Shown one piece after another: positions 17,213 through 26,184 of a stretch of 64,000 nt of DNA. This DNA is from Oceaniovalibus sp. ACAM 378. GTDB lineage: Bacteria > Pseudomonadota > Alphaproteobacteria > Rhodobacterales > Rhodobacteraceae. The stretch spans positions 1-64,000 of the forward strand of contig NZ_VSJK01000019.1 of NCBI RefSeq assembly GCF_008085915.1, read 5' to 3'. Numbering within the stretch: position 1 is the first letter of the stretch; every line of letters begins with the position of its first letter. The notes under the pieces are model-generated. The model ran no database searches. It had not been told where the DNA came from and was given only the letters and a program-made list of their open reading frames with translations. The position numbers and the translations under genes were made by a program.

Positions 17213-19522
17213 TCAGCCCTTGCGCTTGGGTGAGCCGTCGGGACCACGTCCGGCAGATTTTGGCGGCGAGAACCGTTTGGATGTGTCACTCGCCGTGGGG
17301 CGTGCGCCTGGTTTTGCGCCATCCGAGGGTTTGCCATAAGGCTTGCCACCGGGTTTACCACCTGGCTTGCCGCCCGGTTTGCCAAAGGGTTTACCCGCTG
17401 GTTTCTCGCCCGGCTTGCCATAAGATTTGCCCGCGGGTTTACCGCCCGGTTTGCCAAAGGGTTTGGCGGTGCGTTCGCCCGGAGCGGCGCTGTCTGCGGG
17501 CTTCTGCCAAGGTTTCACGCCGGGTTTGGGACCGGGTTTGCCAAACGGCTTGGCGCCGGGTTTGGCACCCGGTTTTCCATAGGGCTTACCCGCGGGTTTC
17601 GCGGAATATGGCTTGTGCGCTGTATCCTCTTGGCCGCTCGCCCGTGCGGGTTTGCCATGCGAAGCCCGGCCGGTGTCGCCATCAGACCCGGTGTGCGCTT
17701 CGGCACCGGAGTCGCCAACGGGTGACCACGGTTTTTCCGTGGCCGGTTTTGCCGGCGCAGCGTCGCTGTCTTTCCAGCTTTTCGGTCCCTCACTGCGGGG
17801 TTTGTATTCCGCGCGCGGTTTGTGATCGGGTGCGGGTGCGGATGCTGCGTCATTTGGCGCAGACTGAGGCCGCTCGTACCGGGGTGATGCCGGGCGCGGT
17901 CCGCGTGCAAGATCGGGCGCTTGTGCCAGACGGGTGATCCGTGCACCGCCTTCCAGTGAGATATCAGCGGCCAGAGTGCCCGCCGCAGCCTGCCGCAGTT
18001 CGACAAAGGTTTCCGCCTGCTGAATGCGGATCGCGCCCACATCCTCGCGGGTCATGCCGGTGGCGCGCAGCAGCATCGGCAGAATCCAGCGGGGCTCGGC
18101 ATTCTGCGTGCGTCCGACGTTGATCGACACCCAGACCGAGGGGCCGAAAGGCGCGCGGGGCGGCGGCGGGGCACCCGGATCGGCCAGATCCTCGGGCGCG
18201 CCCTGACGTGCGCTGAACATGCGCACATAGGCAGCGGCGATGTGTTCGGCACCGTGCAGAGCCAGCAGGCGGTCGGCAAAGGTTGCCTCGGCCTCGGTGA
18301 TGTCCTCGTCCCAGACGGGATCGGTCAGCAGACGGTCTTCGTCCTTTTCGCGCACTTCATCGGCACTGGGGGGAACGGTCCATTCGGCCTTGATCTTGCC
18401 GGTGGCCAGCAGGCGCTCGGCCTTCTTTTTCACCTTTGGCGGTACGATCAGTACACTGATCCCCTTGCGCCCGGCGCGTCCGGTACGTCCCGAACGGTGC
18501 AGCAGGGTTTCCGAGTTGGTCGGCAGATCGGCATGGATCACCAATTCGAGGTTCGGCAGGTCGATTCCCCGCGCCGCCACATCGGTGGCAACACAGACCC
18601 GGGCCCGCCCGTCGCGCATCGCCTGCAATGCATGGGTCCGCTCGCCCTGTGTCAACTCGCCCGAGAGAGCCACAACCGGAAAGCCCCGGTTGGAAAAACG
18701 CGTGGTTAACCGGTTCACCATCGCACGGGTGTTGCAGAACACCAGCGCATTGGGCGCCTCGTGATAGCGCAGCACGTTGATGATCGCGTTTTCGCCATCT
18801 TCGGCGGCGACGGTCATCGCCTGATAGGTAATGTCGGAATGTTGCTGTTTTTCGGCCGTGGTCGACACGCGAACAGCGTCTTTTTGATAGTTTTTTGCAA
18901 GTGTGGCGATTGCCTTGGGCACTGTCGCACTGAACATCAGGGTGCGGCGCGTCTCGGGTGCTTCACCCAGAATGTACTCAAGATCCTCGCGGAAGCCGAG
19001 GTCGAGCATCTCGTCCGCCTCGTCCAGCACCACGGCGCGCAAAGCCCCGGTTTTCATCGTGCCGCGCATGATGTGGTCGCGCAAACGGCCGGGGGTGGCG
19101 ACGACGATATGCGCGCCCCGGTCCAATGCGCGGCGTTCGTCGCGCGCGTCCATGCCGCCGACGCAGGATGCGATCTGTGCGCCGGTGCTGGCGTAAAGCC
19201 ACTGAAGCTCGCGCTTGACCTGCATCGCCAACTCGCGTGTGGGGGCAATGACCAGCGCCAGCGGCGCGGCGGCGGGGGCAAACCGTCCGTCTTCCTCAAG
19301 GATTGTCGGTGCGATGGCCAGGCCAAAGCCCACCGTCTTGCCCGATCCGGTCTGCGCCGAGACCAGCAGATCGGCGCCATCCAGTGCGGAATCGGTCACC
19401 GCCTGCTGCACCGGGGTCAGCGTGTCATAGCCGCGAAGGGCAAGGGCGTCGGCAAGAGTCTTGAGCACAGGCGGGGCTTTCTGAGACAGGGAAGCGTGCG
19501 GCATACGCCTATCGGACGGCAT
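17213..19522 (-). CDS. DEAD-box RNA helicase with GKP-repeat tail
   Basis: 769 residues. Helicase core: Q motif region ([11 protein letters not shown]), motif I AQTGSGKT (56-63), Ia APTRELA, II DEAD (167-170), III SAT, then the second RecA domain with [12 protein letters not shown] and [11 protein letters not shown]. After it comes a DbpA-like RNA-binding domain (about 465-545) and a disordered, highly basic tail (about 555-769) made largely of GKP, KPGGKP and KPYGKP steps. DeaD/CsdA relatives unwind RNA in ribosome assembly and mRNA decay, often at low temperature. Start is uncertain: the ATG at 19522 overlaps a sequence resembling a -10 box (CTATACAAT on the minus strand), so translation may begin at the in-frame ATG at 19504. 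Confidence 0.9.
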   Translation of the reverse strand: MPSDRRMPHASLSQKAPPVLKTLADALALRGYDTLTPVQQAVTDSALDGADLLVSAQTGSGKTVGFGLAIAPTILEEDGRFAPAAAPLALVIAPTRELAMQVKRELQWLYASTGAQIASCVGGMDARDERRALDRGAHIVVATPGRLRDHIMRGTMKTGALRAVVLDEADEMLDLGFREDLEYILGEAPETRRTLMFSATVPKAIATLAKNYQKDAVRVSTTAEKQQHSDITYQAMTVAAEDGENAIINVLRYHEAPNALVFCNTRAMVNRLTTRFSNRGFPVVALSGELTQGERTHALQAMRDGRARVCVATDVAARGIDLPNLELVIHADLPTNSETLLHRSGRTGRAGRKGISVLIVPPKVKKKAERLLATGKIKAEWTVPPSADEVREKDEDRLLTDPVWDEDITEAEATFADRLLALHGAEHIAAAYVRMFSARQGAPEDLADPGAPPPPRAPFGPSVWVSINVGRTQNAEPRWILPMLLRATGMTREDVGAIRIQQAETFVELRQAAAGTLAADISLEGGARITRLAQAPDLARGPRPASPRYERPQSAPNDAASAPAPDHKPRAEYKPRSEGPKSWKDSDAAPAKPATEKPWSPVGDSGAEAHTGSDGDTGRASHGKPARASGQEDTAHKPYSAKPAGKPYGKPGAKPGAKPFGKPGPKPGVKPWQKPADSAAPGERTAKPFGKPGGKPAGKSYGKPGEKPAGKPFGKPGGKPGGKPGGKPYGKPSDGAKPGARPTASDTSKRFSPPKSAGRGPDGSPKRKG
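17320..17600 (-). repeat. Degenerate tandem repeats encoding GKP units
   Basis: Within the DEAD-box gene, the DNA repeats a degenerate GGxAAxCCx motif coding Gly-Lys-Pro triplets, grouped in 12 to 15 base units ([12 protein letters not shown]). Such tracts expand and contract by slippage. The encoded tail is probably an RNA-interacting disordered segment. Confidence 0.7.
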
Positions 19523-19559
19523 TGTATAGGGTGATCGGCACCTGTCCTTGGCCGACGCA

Positions 19560-20165
19560 TCATCCTCCCAGACAGGGCGGGGTGCCGCTGGGCGCGGCGA
19601 TCAGCGGCCAGGCGGCCTCGGGAGCGGTGCGGGCGCGCAGGCGGGTCAGGTGCCACCGGTCGGTGGTATCGCCATCGTGGCGCGGGGTCAGCGACCAGCG
19701 GCTTTCGATGCCCGGTGCGGCGCCTTCGGGCGTCAGCAGGATGCCCAACGGGGCAGTGCCGCCCGCCGCCGCCCCGGTTTCCGCCGCCAAGTGCAAGCGG
19801 CGCACCGGGGTCATCGCCGGGGGCGCGGGCAGGTCGGCCACCACCAGCGGCACCACCCCGGCGCGTAGCACCTCTTCCATGCACCACAGCAGATCTTCGG
19901 GCCGGCGCGGGGTCACGAAGGTAAAGCGCGACGGGTCGGCAAAGGTGTGGAATCCGTCAGGGTTGGGGCCGCCAACGGCCCAGCTTGGCGCGATCCAGAA
20001 CACCGGGCCAGCAGTTTTCCCTGCCAGAATCATCGCCAGCGTGCGCCGCGCCGTCCCGCAGAATTCATGCACCCGCCCCGTGCGCAGGGTCAGATCGCCA
20101 AGAAAGCCGGTCCCGTCATCGGCCCGGCTTGGCCTGCGGGACAACAGAGAGGATGCGATATTCAT
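19560..20165 (-). CDS. ImuA-like (RecA/SulA-related) protein, SOS-controlled
   Basis: 201 residues. The segment GRVHEFCGTARRTLAMILAGKTAGPVFWI (in parts) resembles the start of the RecA-like core of ImuA proteins, which work with the inactive polymerase ImuB and DnaE2 in mutagenic repair. The Walker A loop is degenerate, as in ImuA. Later pieces ([45 protein letters not shown]) fit the family pattern of an alternative allele of the RecA fold. A LexA-type box lies 17 bases before the start codon. Usually imuA is followed by imuB and dnaE2; here the next gene is the DEAD-box helicase, so this is an orphan copy. Family assignment is from recalled sequence similarity, moderate confidence. Confidence 0.6.
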   Translation of the reverse strand: MNIASSLLSRRPSRADDGTGFLGDLTLRTGRVHEFCGTARRTLAMILAGKTAGPVFWIAPSWAVGGPNPDGFHTFADPSRFTFVTPRRPEDLLWCMEEVLRAGVVPLVVADLPAPPAMTPVRRLHLAAETGAAAGGTAPLGILLTPEGAAPGIESRWSLTPRHDGDTTDRWHLTRLRARTAPEAAWPLIAAPSGTPPCLGG

Positions 20166-20181
20166 CCCACATCCCTAGCAT

Positions 20182-20196
20182 GTTCTTGATATGTTC
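20182..20196. promoter_or_regulatory. LexA (SOS) box, GTTC-N7-GTTC
   Basis: GTTC at 20182-20185, seven bases, GTTC at 20193-20196. This is the direct-repeat SOS box described for Rhodobacter and other alphaproteobacteria. It sits 17 bases upstream of the ImuA-like gene on the minus strand, the position expected for a repressor site. By chance about two such matches are expected per 64 kb over both strands, so location is the main support. Confidence 0.65.
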
Positions 20197-20277
20197 CCAA
20201 CCCCGGATTGGCACGGATCCAGTCTTGCCTTCGCCGCGTCAGGCGATACTTGTGTGTCCGGCCATAAGGAGGATGCG

Positions 20278-21321
20278 ATGAACAGACTGGAACTGGGCGG
20301 CACGGGGATCATGGTGTCGGAATACTGCCTTGGCTCGATGACCTGGGGCAGTCAAACTTCGCAATCCGAGGCCCATGCCCAGATCGACCGCGCGCTGGAA
20401 CGGGGGGTCGATTTCATCGATACCGCCGAGATGTATCCGGTCAACCCCGTGGCAAAAGAAACCGTCGGGCAAACCGAATCGGTAATCGGCGCCTGGATTG
20501 CACAGACCGGGCGGCGCAACGACATCGTGCTGGCCACCAAGTGCAGCGGGTTCAACGACCGATTCGTGCGCGAAGGCCAACCGATTTCCGGCGCAACGAT
20601 GCGCGCCGCACTCGATGGGTCACTGAAGCGGCTCAACACCGACTACGTTGATCTATACCAGATGCACTGGCCCAACCGCGGGTCGTTCCATTTTCGCCAG
20701 ATCTGGGGATTCGATCCATCGGGTCAGAACACTCAGGAAACGCTGGATCACATGGCCGAGATCATGGACACCGCGCGCGCGCTGGTGACCGAGGGCAAGA
20801 TCCGCGCCTTTGGCCTGTCCAACGATTCCGTCTGGGGCACGATGAAATGGCTGGATGCCGCACAGGCCAGTGGCGGGCCCCGAGTGGCGACGATGCAGAA
20901 CGAATATTCGCTGCTCTGCCGCCAGTACGACAGCGATCTGGCCGAGATGGCCCACCATGAAAATATCACATTACTCGCATTTTCACCTATGGCAGCAGGA
21001 CTGTTGACCGGAAAGTATCAGAAAGGCGATATTCCGACCGGATCCCGCATGTCGCTGAACGCCGAGCTTGGCGGGCGGAAAACCGATCGGGCGTTCACCG
21101 CTGTCGATGCCTATATCAAGGTTGCTGAAAAGCATGGGCTGAACCCGGTGCACATGGCGCTGGCTTGGACCCGGTCGCGTCCGTTCCGCACCATTCCGAT
21201 CTTTGGCGCGACGACGCTGCAACAACTCGACACCGCATTGGCCGGTCTTGATGTCACGCTGAGCGCCGAGGTGCTGAGTGATATTGCAGAGGCACACAAA
21301 GCGCATCCGATGCCGTACTGA
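20278..21321 (+). CDS. Aldo/keto reductase (Tas-like)
   Basis: 347 residues, NADP(H)-dependent oxidoreductase with a TIM-barrel fold. Catalytic tetrad members are visible: Asp and Tyr in FIDTAEMYP, Lys in VLATKCSG and His in YQMHWPNRGS. The nucleotide-binding C-terminal part shows PIFGATTLQQLDTAL. Similar in length and layout to E. coli Tas. Substrate unknown. Start is firm: AAGGAGG lies six bases before the ATG at 20278. The gene is divergent from the LexA-box gene, so the box at 20182 could in principle affect it also. Confidence 0.9.
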   Translation: MNRLELGGTGIMVSEYCLGSMTWGSQTSQSEAHAQIDRALERGVDFIDTAEMYPVNPVAKETVGQTESVIGAWIAQTGRRNDIVLATKCSGFNDRFVREGQPISGATMRAALDGSLKRLNTDYVDLYQMHWPNRGSFHFRQIWGFDPSGQNTQETLDHMAEIMDTARALVTEGKIRAFGLSNDSVWGTMKWLDAAQASGGPRVATMQNEYSLLCRQYDSDLAEMAHHENITLLAFSPMAAGLLTGKYQKGDIPTGSRMSLNAELGGRKTDRAFTAVDAYIKVAEKHGLNPVHMALAWTRSRPFRTIPIFGATTLQQLDTALAGLDVTLSAEVLSDIAEAHKAHPMPY

Positions 21322-21607
21322 ATGGCGATGCCGTCCCCTATGGCGCAGGATCGTCGGCTCCGGCGATCTGCCAATGCATGGCGGAATCGCCGGACAGGTC
21401 TGTCGCTTGCGTTGAGCGCGCTCGGTGATTCGATGCTGCGGGATAAGGACCAGACCCATCTTCGGCATATATTGCAGCCCAAGGTCGGCAATCTGGCGAT
21501 CTGGCGAGAATATATCGCAGGATCTCTGCCCGATTGGCCGAAAAACTTGACGTATTCTTAAGCTGCTGCATCTTGAATGTAGGTAAGAATCGGCTGGGGG
21601 GAATGCG

Positions 21608-21961
21608 ATGGAAGAATTTCTACCAAAGGATGTGCGCGATGGTCTGGTCGCCGCGCAGAATGCGGCGCGCGGGCGGAGAAGTCGAATGCGCGTCGACATC
21701 GGCGGACACCAATTCACCATCCTTCGATATTGGGACACGGGGTTCAGCCTTGATCCAGCCGAAGCACCTGCCATGCGCGGATTGGTTGACATCTACGATG
21801 GCGCAAAACACTTGCGCCGCTGTCTGGTCGTGGCCAGCGCCGAGGACAACGGAGAACTCGTCTGCGAATTCAAGTACAACAGGCCGGTGACGGGCACCGC
21901 CCCTGTCGATTTCGAACGCAGCGAAACCGCTCCTGTCGGATATCTGACACGCCAGACCTAG
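21608..21961 (+). CDS. PilZ-like small protein
   Basis: 117 residues, cytoplasmic. The segment RRSRMRVDIGGHQFTILRYWDTGFSLD matches the layout of a divergent PilZ domain (RxxxR then a D/NxSxxG-like position), and the rest is beta-rich (LVDIYDGAKHLRRCLVV, ELVCEFKYNRP). The canonical cyclic-di-GMP motif is incomplete: RSR is present but the DxSxxG is replaced by WDTGFS. c-di-GMP binding is therefore doubtful. GGGGGA precedes the ATG. Isolated gene with AT-richer upstream DNA carrying TTGACG at about 21547. Confidence 0.6.
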   Translation: MEEFLPKDVRDGLVAAQNAARGRRSRMRVDIGGHQFTILRYWDTGFSLDPAEAPAMRGLVDIYDGAKHLRRCLVVASAEDNGELVCEFKYNRPVTGTAPVDFERSETAPVGYLTRQT

Positions 21962-22042
21962 GGTACGCACAAAGCGGGGTGTGGCAAGGAGCTTGCAGGC
22001 CGCCCCCGTGGGGACAGCCAATACTGTTGTAATGCGGTGAAG

Positions 22043-22061
22043 TGACCGCGAGACGCGGTCA
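22043..22061 (-). terminator. Hairpin at the end of the RhlE-like gene
   Basis: TGACCGCG, AGA, CGCGGTCA: an eight-base perfect stem with a three-base loop that includes the stop codon of the helicase gene. No T run; termination or mRNA 3'-end protection are both possible. Confidence 0.4.
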
Positions 22062-23339
22062 GGCCGCGCGACGACGGCGCCGCTTTGGTGCGCCGCTGAC
22101 CGCCGGTTTTGCGCCCATCGGTTTGCGCCCGCCGCCATGTTGCGGCTTGCCACCGCCGCCACCACCGCCGCCACGACGCTGGCTGCCTGCAGGTTTCATG
22201 CCGGCGGGAACCTCCCACGGGCGGCCGGAGGCCACGTCGATCTTCTGTTTCACCACTTTTTCGATGTCTTTCAGGTATGACATCTCGTCCGGCGCGCAGA
22301 ATGCGATTGCCTGTCCGCTGGCTCCGGCCCGGGCCGTGCGGCCAATCCGGTGAATATAGTTTTCGGCCACGTTCGGCAGATCGTAGTTATAGACATACAT
22401 CACCTCGGGGATATCGATCCCACGGGCGGCCACGTCGGTTGCAACCAGCACCTTGATATCACCGGCCTTGAAGGCGGCGATGGCGCGGTCGCGCTGACCC
22501 TGGCTTTTGTTGCCGTGAATCGATGCGGTCGACAGCCCGGCACGATCGAGGTTCTTCATCAGCTTTTCGCTGCCGTGTTTGGTACGTCCAAAGACCAGAG
22601 CACGTTCGCCCGGGTGCTTTTTGAGCAGATCGATCAGCAGGGTCTGCTTTTCAGTTTGGGCGATATAATGCACGGATTGTTCAATATTGTCGGCTGTCTG
22701 GCCGGGGCGGGCGACCTCGATGCGGATGGGATCGGTCAGATAGGCCGATGCGATCTCGTTCATCTGCTTGGGCATGGTGGCGGAAAACAGCATCGTCTGG
22801 CGCTCTTTTGCCAACAGCGGCGCGATTTTGCGCAGGGCATGGATAAACCCAAGGTCGAGCATCTGGTCCGCCTCGTCGAGCACGAGAAACCGCGCTTCCG
22901 ACAGCGAAACCGCGCGCCGGTCCAGCAGGTCCATCAGACGTCCGGGTGTCGCAACCAAAAGGTCGACACCGCGTTCCAGTCGGTTGATCTGTCGGTTGAT
23001 GCTGACACCGCCGACGACAATAGCCACCGACAGATGCGATCCGCCGGTATAGCTGCGCAGGTTCTCGGCGATCTGGTTGGCCAGTTCACGCGTAGGGGCG
23101 AGGATCAGGCCGTGCACCGATTTCGGCTTTGGCTTTGCGCCGATCGAGCTGAGCGCGTGGATCAGCGGCAGCCCGAAAGCAGCAGTTTTGCCCGTTCCGG
23201 TCTGAGCCAGACCCATCACATCACGCCCGTTCATGGCATGGGGAATGGCTTGTTTTTGAATTGGCGTCGGTTCGGTGATGCCAAGAGAGGTGAGGTTAGA
23301 GACGATCTTGGGCGACAGGCCCAGCATGTCGAAATCCAT
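22059..23339 (-). CDS. rhlE: DEAD-box RNA helicase, RhlE type
   Basis: 426 residues. Complete helicase core: Q motif (ITEPTPIQKQAIP), motif I AQTGTGKT (45-52), Ia APTRELA, DEAD in VLDEADQMLD, SAT in LFSATMPKQM, and domain 2 with [12 protein letters not shown] and HRIGRTARAG. A short basic C-terminal tail follows, with a run of eight glycines and ending in a cluster of arginines (KRRRRRAA). RhlE helicases act in ribosome maturation and mRNA turnover. The ATG at 23339 has AAAGGA nine bases upstream; the open frame further upstream is not helicase-like. The 284-base leader region upstream has no gene and may hold cold-responsive untranslated RNA (inference). Confidence 0.92.
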   Translation of the reverse strand: MDFDMLGLSPKIVSNLTSLGITEPTPIQKQAIPHAMNGRDVMGLAQTGTGKTAAFGLPLIHALSSIGAKPKPKSVHGLILAPTRELANQIAENLRSYTGGSHLSVAIVVGGVSINRQINRLERGVDLLVATPGRLMDLLDRRAVSLSEARFLVLDEADQMLDLGFIHALRKIAPLLAKERQTMLFSATMPKQMNEIASAYLTDPIRIEVARPGQTADNIEQSVHYIAQTEKQTLLIDLLKKHPGERALVFGRTKHGSEKLMKNLDRAGLSTASIHGNKSQGQRDRAIAAFKAGDIKVLVATDVAARGIDIPEVMYVYNYDLPNVAENYIHRIGRTARAGASGQAIAFCAPDEMSYLKDIEKVVKQKIDVASGRPWEVPAGMKPAGSQRRGGGGGGGGKPQHGGGRKPMGAKPAVSGAPKRRRRRAA

Positions 23340-23623
23340 AGGATATCCTTTGTCGCGACAGGACTTTTGCCCGGCCGCATGAAACGGGACGCGCCACCGG
23401 AATCCGGCGGCGTCGGCGAGGTTGCATCCGGAACTGACAGCGGGGCCGTATTGCCCTATGGCCGTCCTGATGCTGCCCCCCTGCGTGATGTGGGAAACTG
23501 GAATGGTCGCGGCCCGTGTGATCCCAACAGGAATCGTCTGCTCACGCGGCAGGGGCGGCGGTTGCATGGGATATCGTTGCTGCGCTGCGGAAAGTCAAGC
23601 GATCGCTTGCGTCGCGCCTGCGG
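23340..23623. other. Gap upstream of the RhlE-like gene
   Basis: 284 bases between the helicase start and the end of the idnO-like gene, both minus strand. No gene, terminator or repeat recognised. Confidence 0.4.
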
Positions 23624-24397
23624 TCAAAGCGACGCGGTGATCCCGCCATCGACGAACAATGTATGCCCGTTCACAAAGCTGGATGCGCCCGAGCACAGAA
23701 AGACGCAGGCGCCGACAAGCTCGCCGACATTGCCCCAGCGTCCGGCCGGGGTGCGGTTGGACAGCCATTCGGTAAATGCCGGATCATCGACCAGCGCCTT
23801 GTTCAGGGGCGTGTCGAAATACCCGGGCGCAATGGCGTTGCACTGCAACCCGTATTTCGCCCAGTCGGTTGCCATGCCCTTGGTCAGGTTGGCCACCGCG
23901 CCCTTGGTCGCCGTATACGGTGCAATACCGGGGCGGGCGAGCGCGGTCTGGACCGATGCGATGTTCACGATTTTGCCAGCGCCGCGTTTGATCATGTGCC
24001 GTGCGACCGCCTGACCGACCAGAAAAACCGAGGTGACGTTGGTCTTCATCAGCAACTCGAAGGCTTCGGGCGGAAAATCCTCAAGCGGGGTGCGGTGCTG
24101 CATGCCTGCGTTGTTGACCAGGATATCAATTGCACCGTGGTCGGCCTCGAAGCTGTTGATGGCCGAGCCGACCGCCGCCGCATCCGTCACGTCAAAACCA
24201 AGGGTGTGCACCGTTGCGCCGCCATCGCGCAAACGTTCGGCGGCCGCGTTCATCTTGCCGGTGTCACGTCCGTTTATCACCACTTCGGCTCCTGCGGCAG
24301 CCAGACCGCGCGCCAATGCAAAACCGATGCCTTGCGACGAACCGGTGATCAGCGCGCGCTTGCCCGTCAGCGCGAACATTTCCAAACCTTCGGTCAT
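23624..24397 (-). CDS. idnO: SDR oxidoreductase, gluconate 5-dehydrogenase-like
   Basis: 257 residues, classical short-chain dehydrogenase. Cofactor motif TGSSQGIG (18-25), NNAG in LVNNAGMQHRTP, catalytic Ser in NIASVQ and Tyr-x-x-x-Lys in YTATKGA. The family blocks APGYFDTPLN and FVNGHTLFVDGGITASL match IdnO/gluconate 5-dehydrogenase, which reduces 5-keto-D-gluconate to D-gluconate with NAD(P)H. The divergent neighbour is an L-idonate 5-dehydrogenase-like gene, which makes the 5-ketogluconate, supporting the assignment. AGGGG lies upstream of the ATG at 24397. Symbol given on family and context, not proof. Confidence 0.82.
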   Translation of the reverse strand: MTEGLEMFALTGKRALITGSSQGIGFALARGLAAAGAEVVINGRDTGKMNAAAERLRDGGATVHTLGFDVTDAAAVGSAINSFEADHGAIDILVNNAGMQHRTPLEDFPPEAFELLMKTNVTSVFLVGQAVARHMIKRGAGKIVNIASVQTALARPGIAPYTATKGAVANLTKGMATDWAKYGLQCNAIAPGYFDTPLNKALVDDPAFTEWLSNRTPAGRWGNVGELVGACVFLCSGASSFVNGHTLFVDGGITASL

Positions 24398-24445
24398 CCG
24401 ACCCACCCCTATTTCGATCTCGACAATGCGGTTTCGGGACACTTA

Positions 24446-24459
24446 TGATAACGGTAACA
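24446..24459. promoter_or_regulatory. GntR/IdnR (LacI-family)-type operator
   Basis: TGATAACGGTAACA, a 14-base imperfect palindrome centred on CG. It closely resembles the E. coli GntR/IdnR operator core (TGTTACCGGTAACA). It lies between the divergent idnO-like (starts 24397) and idnD-like (starts 24492) genes, about 49 bases before one start and 33 before the other. A LacI-type regulator gene is not in the window. Confidence 0.6.
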
Positions 24460-24491
24460 CACCCTGTCAACCACGTCGGAGAAGCTGTCGT

Positions 24492-25535
24492 ATGGCCATC
24501 GAAACCCGGATGATTATTGCCCATGGGGCGAAGGATCTGCGCATTGAGCAGCAGAATGTCGGTGAACCCGGCCCGGGGCAGGTGCGGCTGAAGATGGCGG
24601 TCGGAGGAATCTGCGGATCGGATCTGCATTATTACCAGCACGGCGGTTTCGGCACGGTGCGTCTGAAAGAGCCGATGGTTCTGGGGCATGAGGTTTCGGG
24701 CCATATCGAAGCCTTGGGTGACGGTGTGTCGAATTTGACGGTGGGGCAACTGGTTGCCGTATCGCCGTCGCGCCCCTGCCACGACTGCCGGTTCTGCGAC
24801 CGGGGTCAGCACAACCATTGTCTTAATATGCGCTTTTACGGCTCGGCGATGCCGTTTCCGCATATTCAGGGCGCGTTCCGGCAACATCTGATTGCTGATG
24901 CGGCACAATGCGCCCCGGCTGACGGGCTCACTCCGGCGCAGGCGGCCATGGCCGAACCACTGGCTGTGTGTCTGCATGCCGTCCGGCGCGTGGGTGAAAT
25001 GCTTGGCAAGCGGGTGCTGATCACCGGCTGCGGCCCGATCGGCATTCTGTGCCTTTTGGCGGCCCGGCGGGCGGGCGCCGAAGAAATCGTGGCAACCGAT
25101 CTTTCGGATTACACGCTTGGCATGGCATCCTTGAGCGGTGCGGACACCACGGTGAACACCCGCGAAAATCCTGATGGACTGGCCCCCTGGCATGCAGACA
25201 AGGGGCAATTCGACGTGTTGTTCGAGTGTTCGGGTTCGCCTGCTGCCCTGGCCGGCGCGGTGCATGCCCTGCGCCCCGGTGCGGCGATCATGCAGGTCGG
25301 GATGGGTGGCGACATGACCCTGCCTCTGCAGGCGATGACGGCCAAGGAAATCCGCTGGACCGGATCATTCCGTTTTCACGAGGAGTTTCATACCGGTGTT
25401 GCATTGATGCAAAAGGGGCTGATCAAGGTCGAGCCGTTGATCTCTCACACCCTGCCGCTGGAAGATGCTGTGGCTGCATTCGATCTGGCCGGTGACCGCA
25501 GTCGCGCGATGAAAGTGCAGATCGCGCTGAATTGA
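24492..25535 (+). CDS. idnD: L-idonate 5-dehydrogenase-like alcohol dehydrogenase
   Basis: 347 residues, zinc-dependent medium-chain dehydrogenase. Catalytic zinc site: Cys and Asp in GGICGSDLHYY and the GHEVSGHIEALG motif. Structural zinc cysteines: the cluster CHDCRFCDRGQHNHC. Rossmann motif ITGCGPIGILCLL. The block MRFYGSAMPFPHIQGAF is characteristic of L-idonate 5-dehydrogenases, which oxidise L-idonate to 5-keto-D-gluconate with NAD(P)+. With the divergent idnO-like gene and gnd nearby this forms a route from idonate to the pentose phosphate pathway. A gluconokinase is missing from the window. Confidence 0.85.
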   Translation: MAIETRMIIAHGAKDLRIEQQNVGEPGPGQVRLKMAVGGICGSDLHYYQHGGFGTVRLKEPMVLGHEVSGHIEALGDGVSNLTVGQLVAVSPSRPCHDCRFCDRGQHNHCLNMRFYGSAMPFPHIQGAFRQHLIADAAQCAPADGLTPAQAAMAEPLAVCLHAVRRVGEMLGKRVLITGCGPIGILCLLAARRAGAEEIVATDLSDYTLGMASLSGADTTVNTRENPDGLAPWHADKGQFDVLFECSGSPAALAGAVHALRPGAAIMQVGMGGDMTLPLQAMTAKEIRWTGSFRFHEEFHTGVALMQKGLIKVEPLISHTLPLEDAVAAFDLAGDRSRAMKVQIALN

Positions 25536-25657
25536 CGGGTTGTGAGGTTGGCCATTTTCGTCCGGTATGGAATTGCACAAATTTGGTATTGCAAAGCAGT
25601 GTGGTAATGAAATTCACCGCTGCCTTGCACTTTCCCGACAATCGCCGAGTATATGAC

Positions 25658-26104
25658 TTATTCGAACAGATCGGCACCGATGGCGGACAGGGCGGCGTTG
25701 GCCACTTCGACATCCTGCACGCCCGAGCCCGATCCGATGCCGATCCCGCCGACCACCACGCCGTCGAACACGATGGGCAGGCCACCGGGCAGAGCGGTCA
25801 CGTCACCTTCGGTTGCGGCCGGAATTCCGGCGCGGATCGCCTCGGGGACATTGGCGCTGGGTGCGCGGATGCTGGCTGCGGTGCGCGCCTTGGCACGGGC
25901 GGATTTCTGGCTCAGGTATTTGCCGCCGTCCATCCGCAACTCGCCCAAAGATACGCCGCTGGCGTCGACGATCACGATGCACTGGTGCTGTCCCATCGCC
26001 TCGGCTTTGTCGGCAGCAGCCGCGAGCATTGCCAGCACTCCCGCATGTGTCAGCCGCGTCGTGCCCGCCGTGAATGCTCCGCCCGAGCCAGTGTTGTCCG
26101 CCAT
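25658..26104 (-). CDS. GlcG/HbpS-family protein (DUF336)
   Basis: 148 residues, alpha/beta GlcG-HbpS fold. Family blocks: LTHAGVLAMLAAAADKAEAMG, CIVIVDASGVSLGELRMDG, ARAKARTAAS and the glycine-rich end (LPIVFDGVVVGGIGIGSGS). HbpS members bind haem; GlcG members lie in glycolate loci with unknown role; cofactor cannot be predicted here. No signal peptide. The ATG at 26104 has AAAGGG seven bases upstream and is preferred over the Met at 26122. Divergent from gnd. Confidence 0.82.
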   Translation of the reverse strand: MADNTGSGGAFTAGTTRLTHAGVLAMLAAAADKAEAMGQHQCIVIVDASGVSLGELRMDGGKYLSQKSARAKARTAASIRAPSANVPEAIRAGIPAATEGDVTALPGGLPIVFDGVVVGGIGIGSGSGVQDVEVANAALSAIGADLFE

Positions 26105-26184
26105 GATATACCCTTTTCGCATTTACCCTTGATCGTCACAGCGATACCAAGACCCATGCCCAAGGGCCAGCACGGAACAAGACC

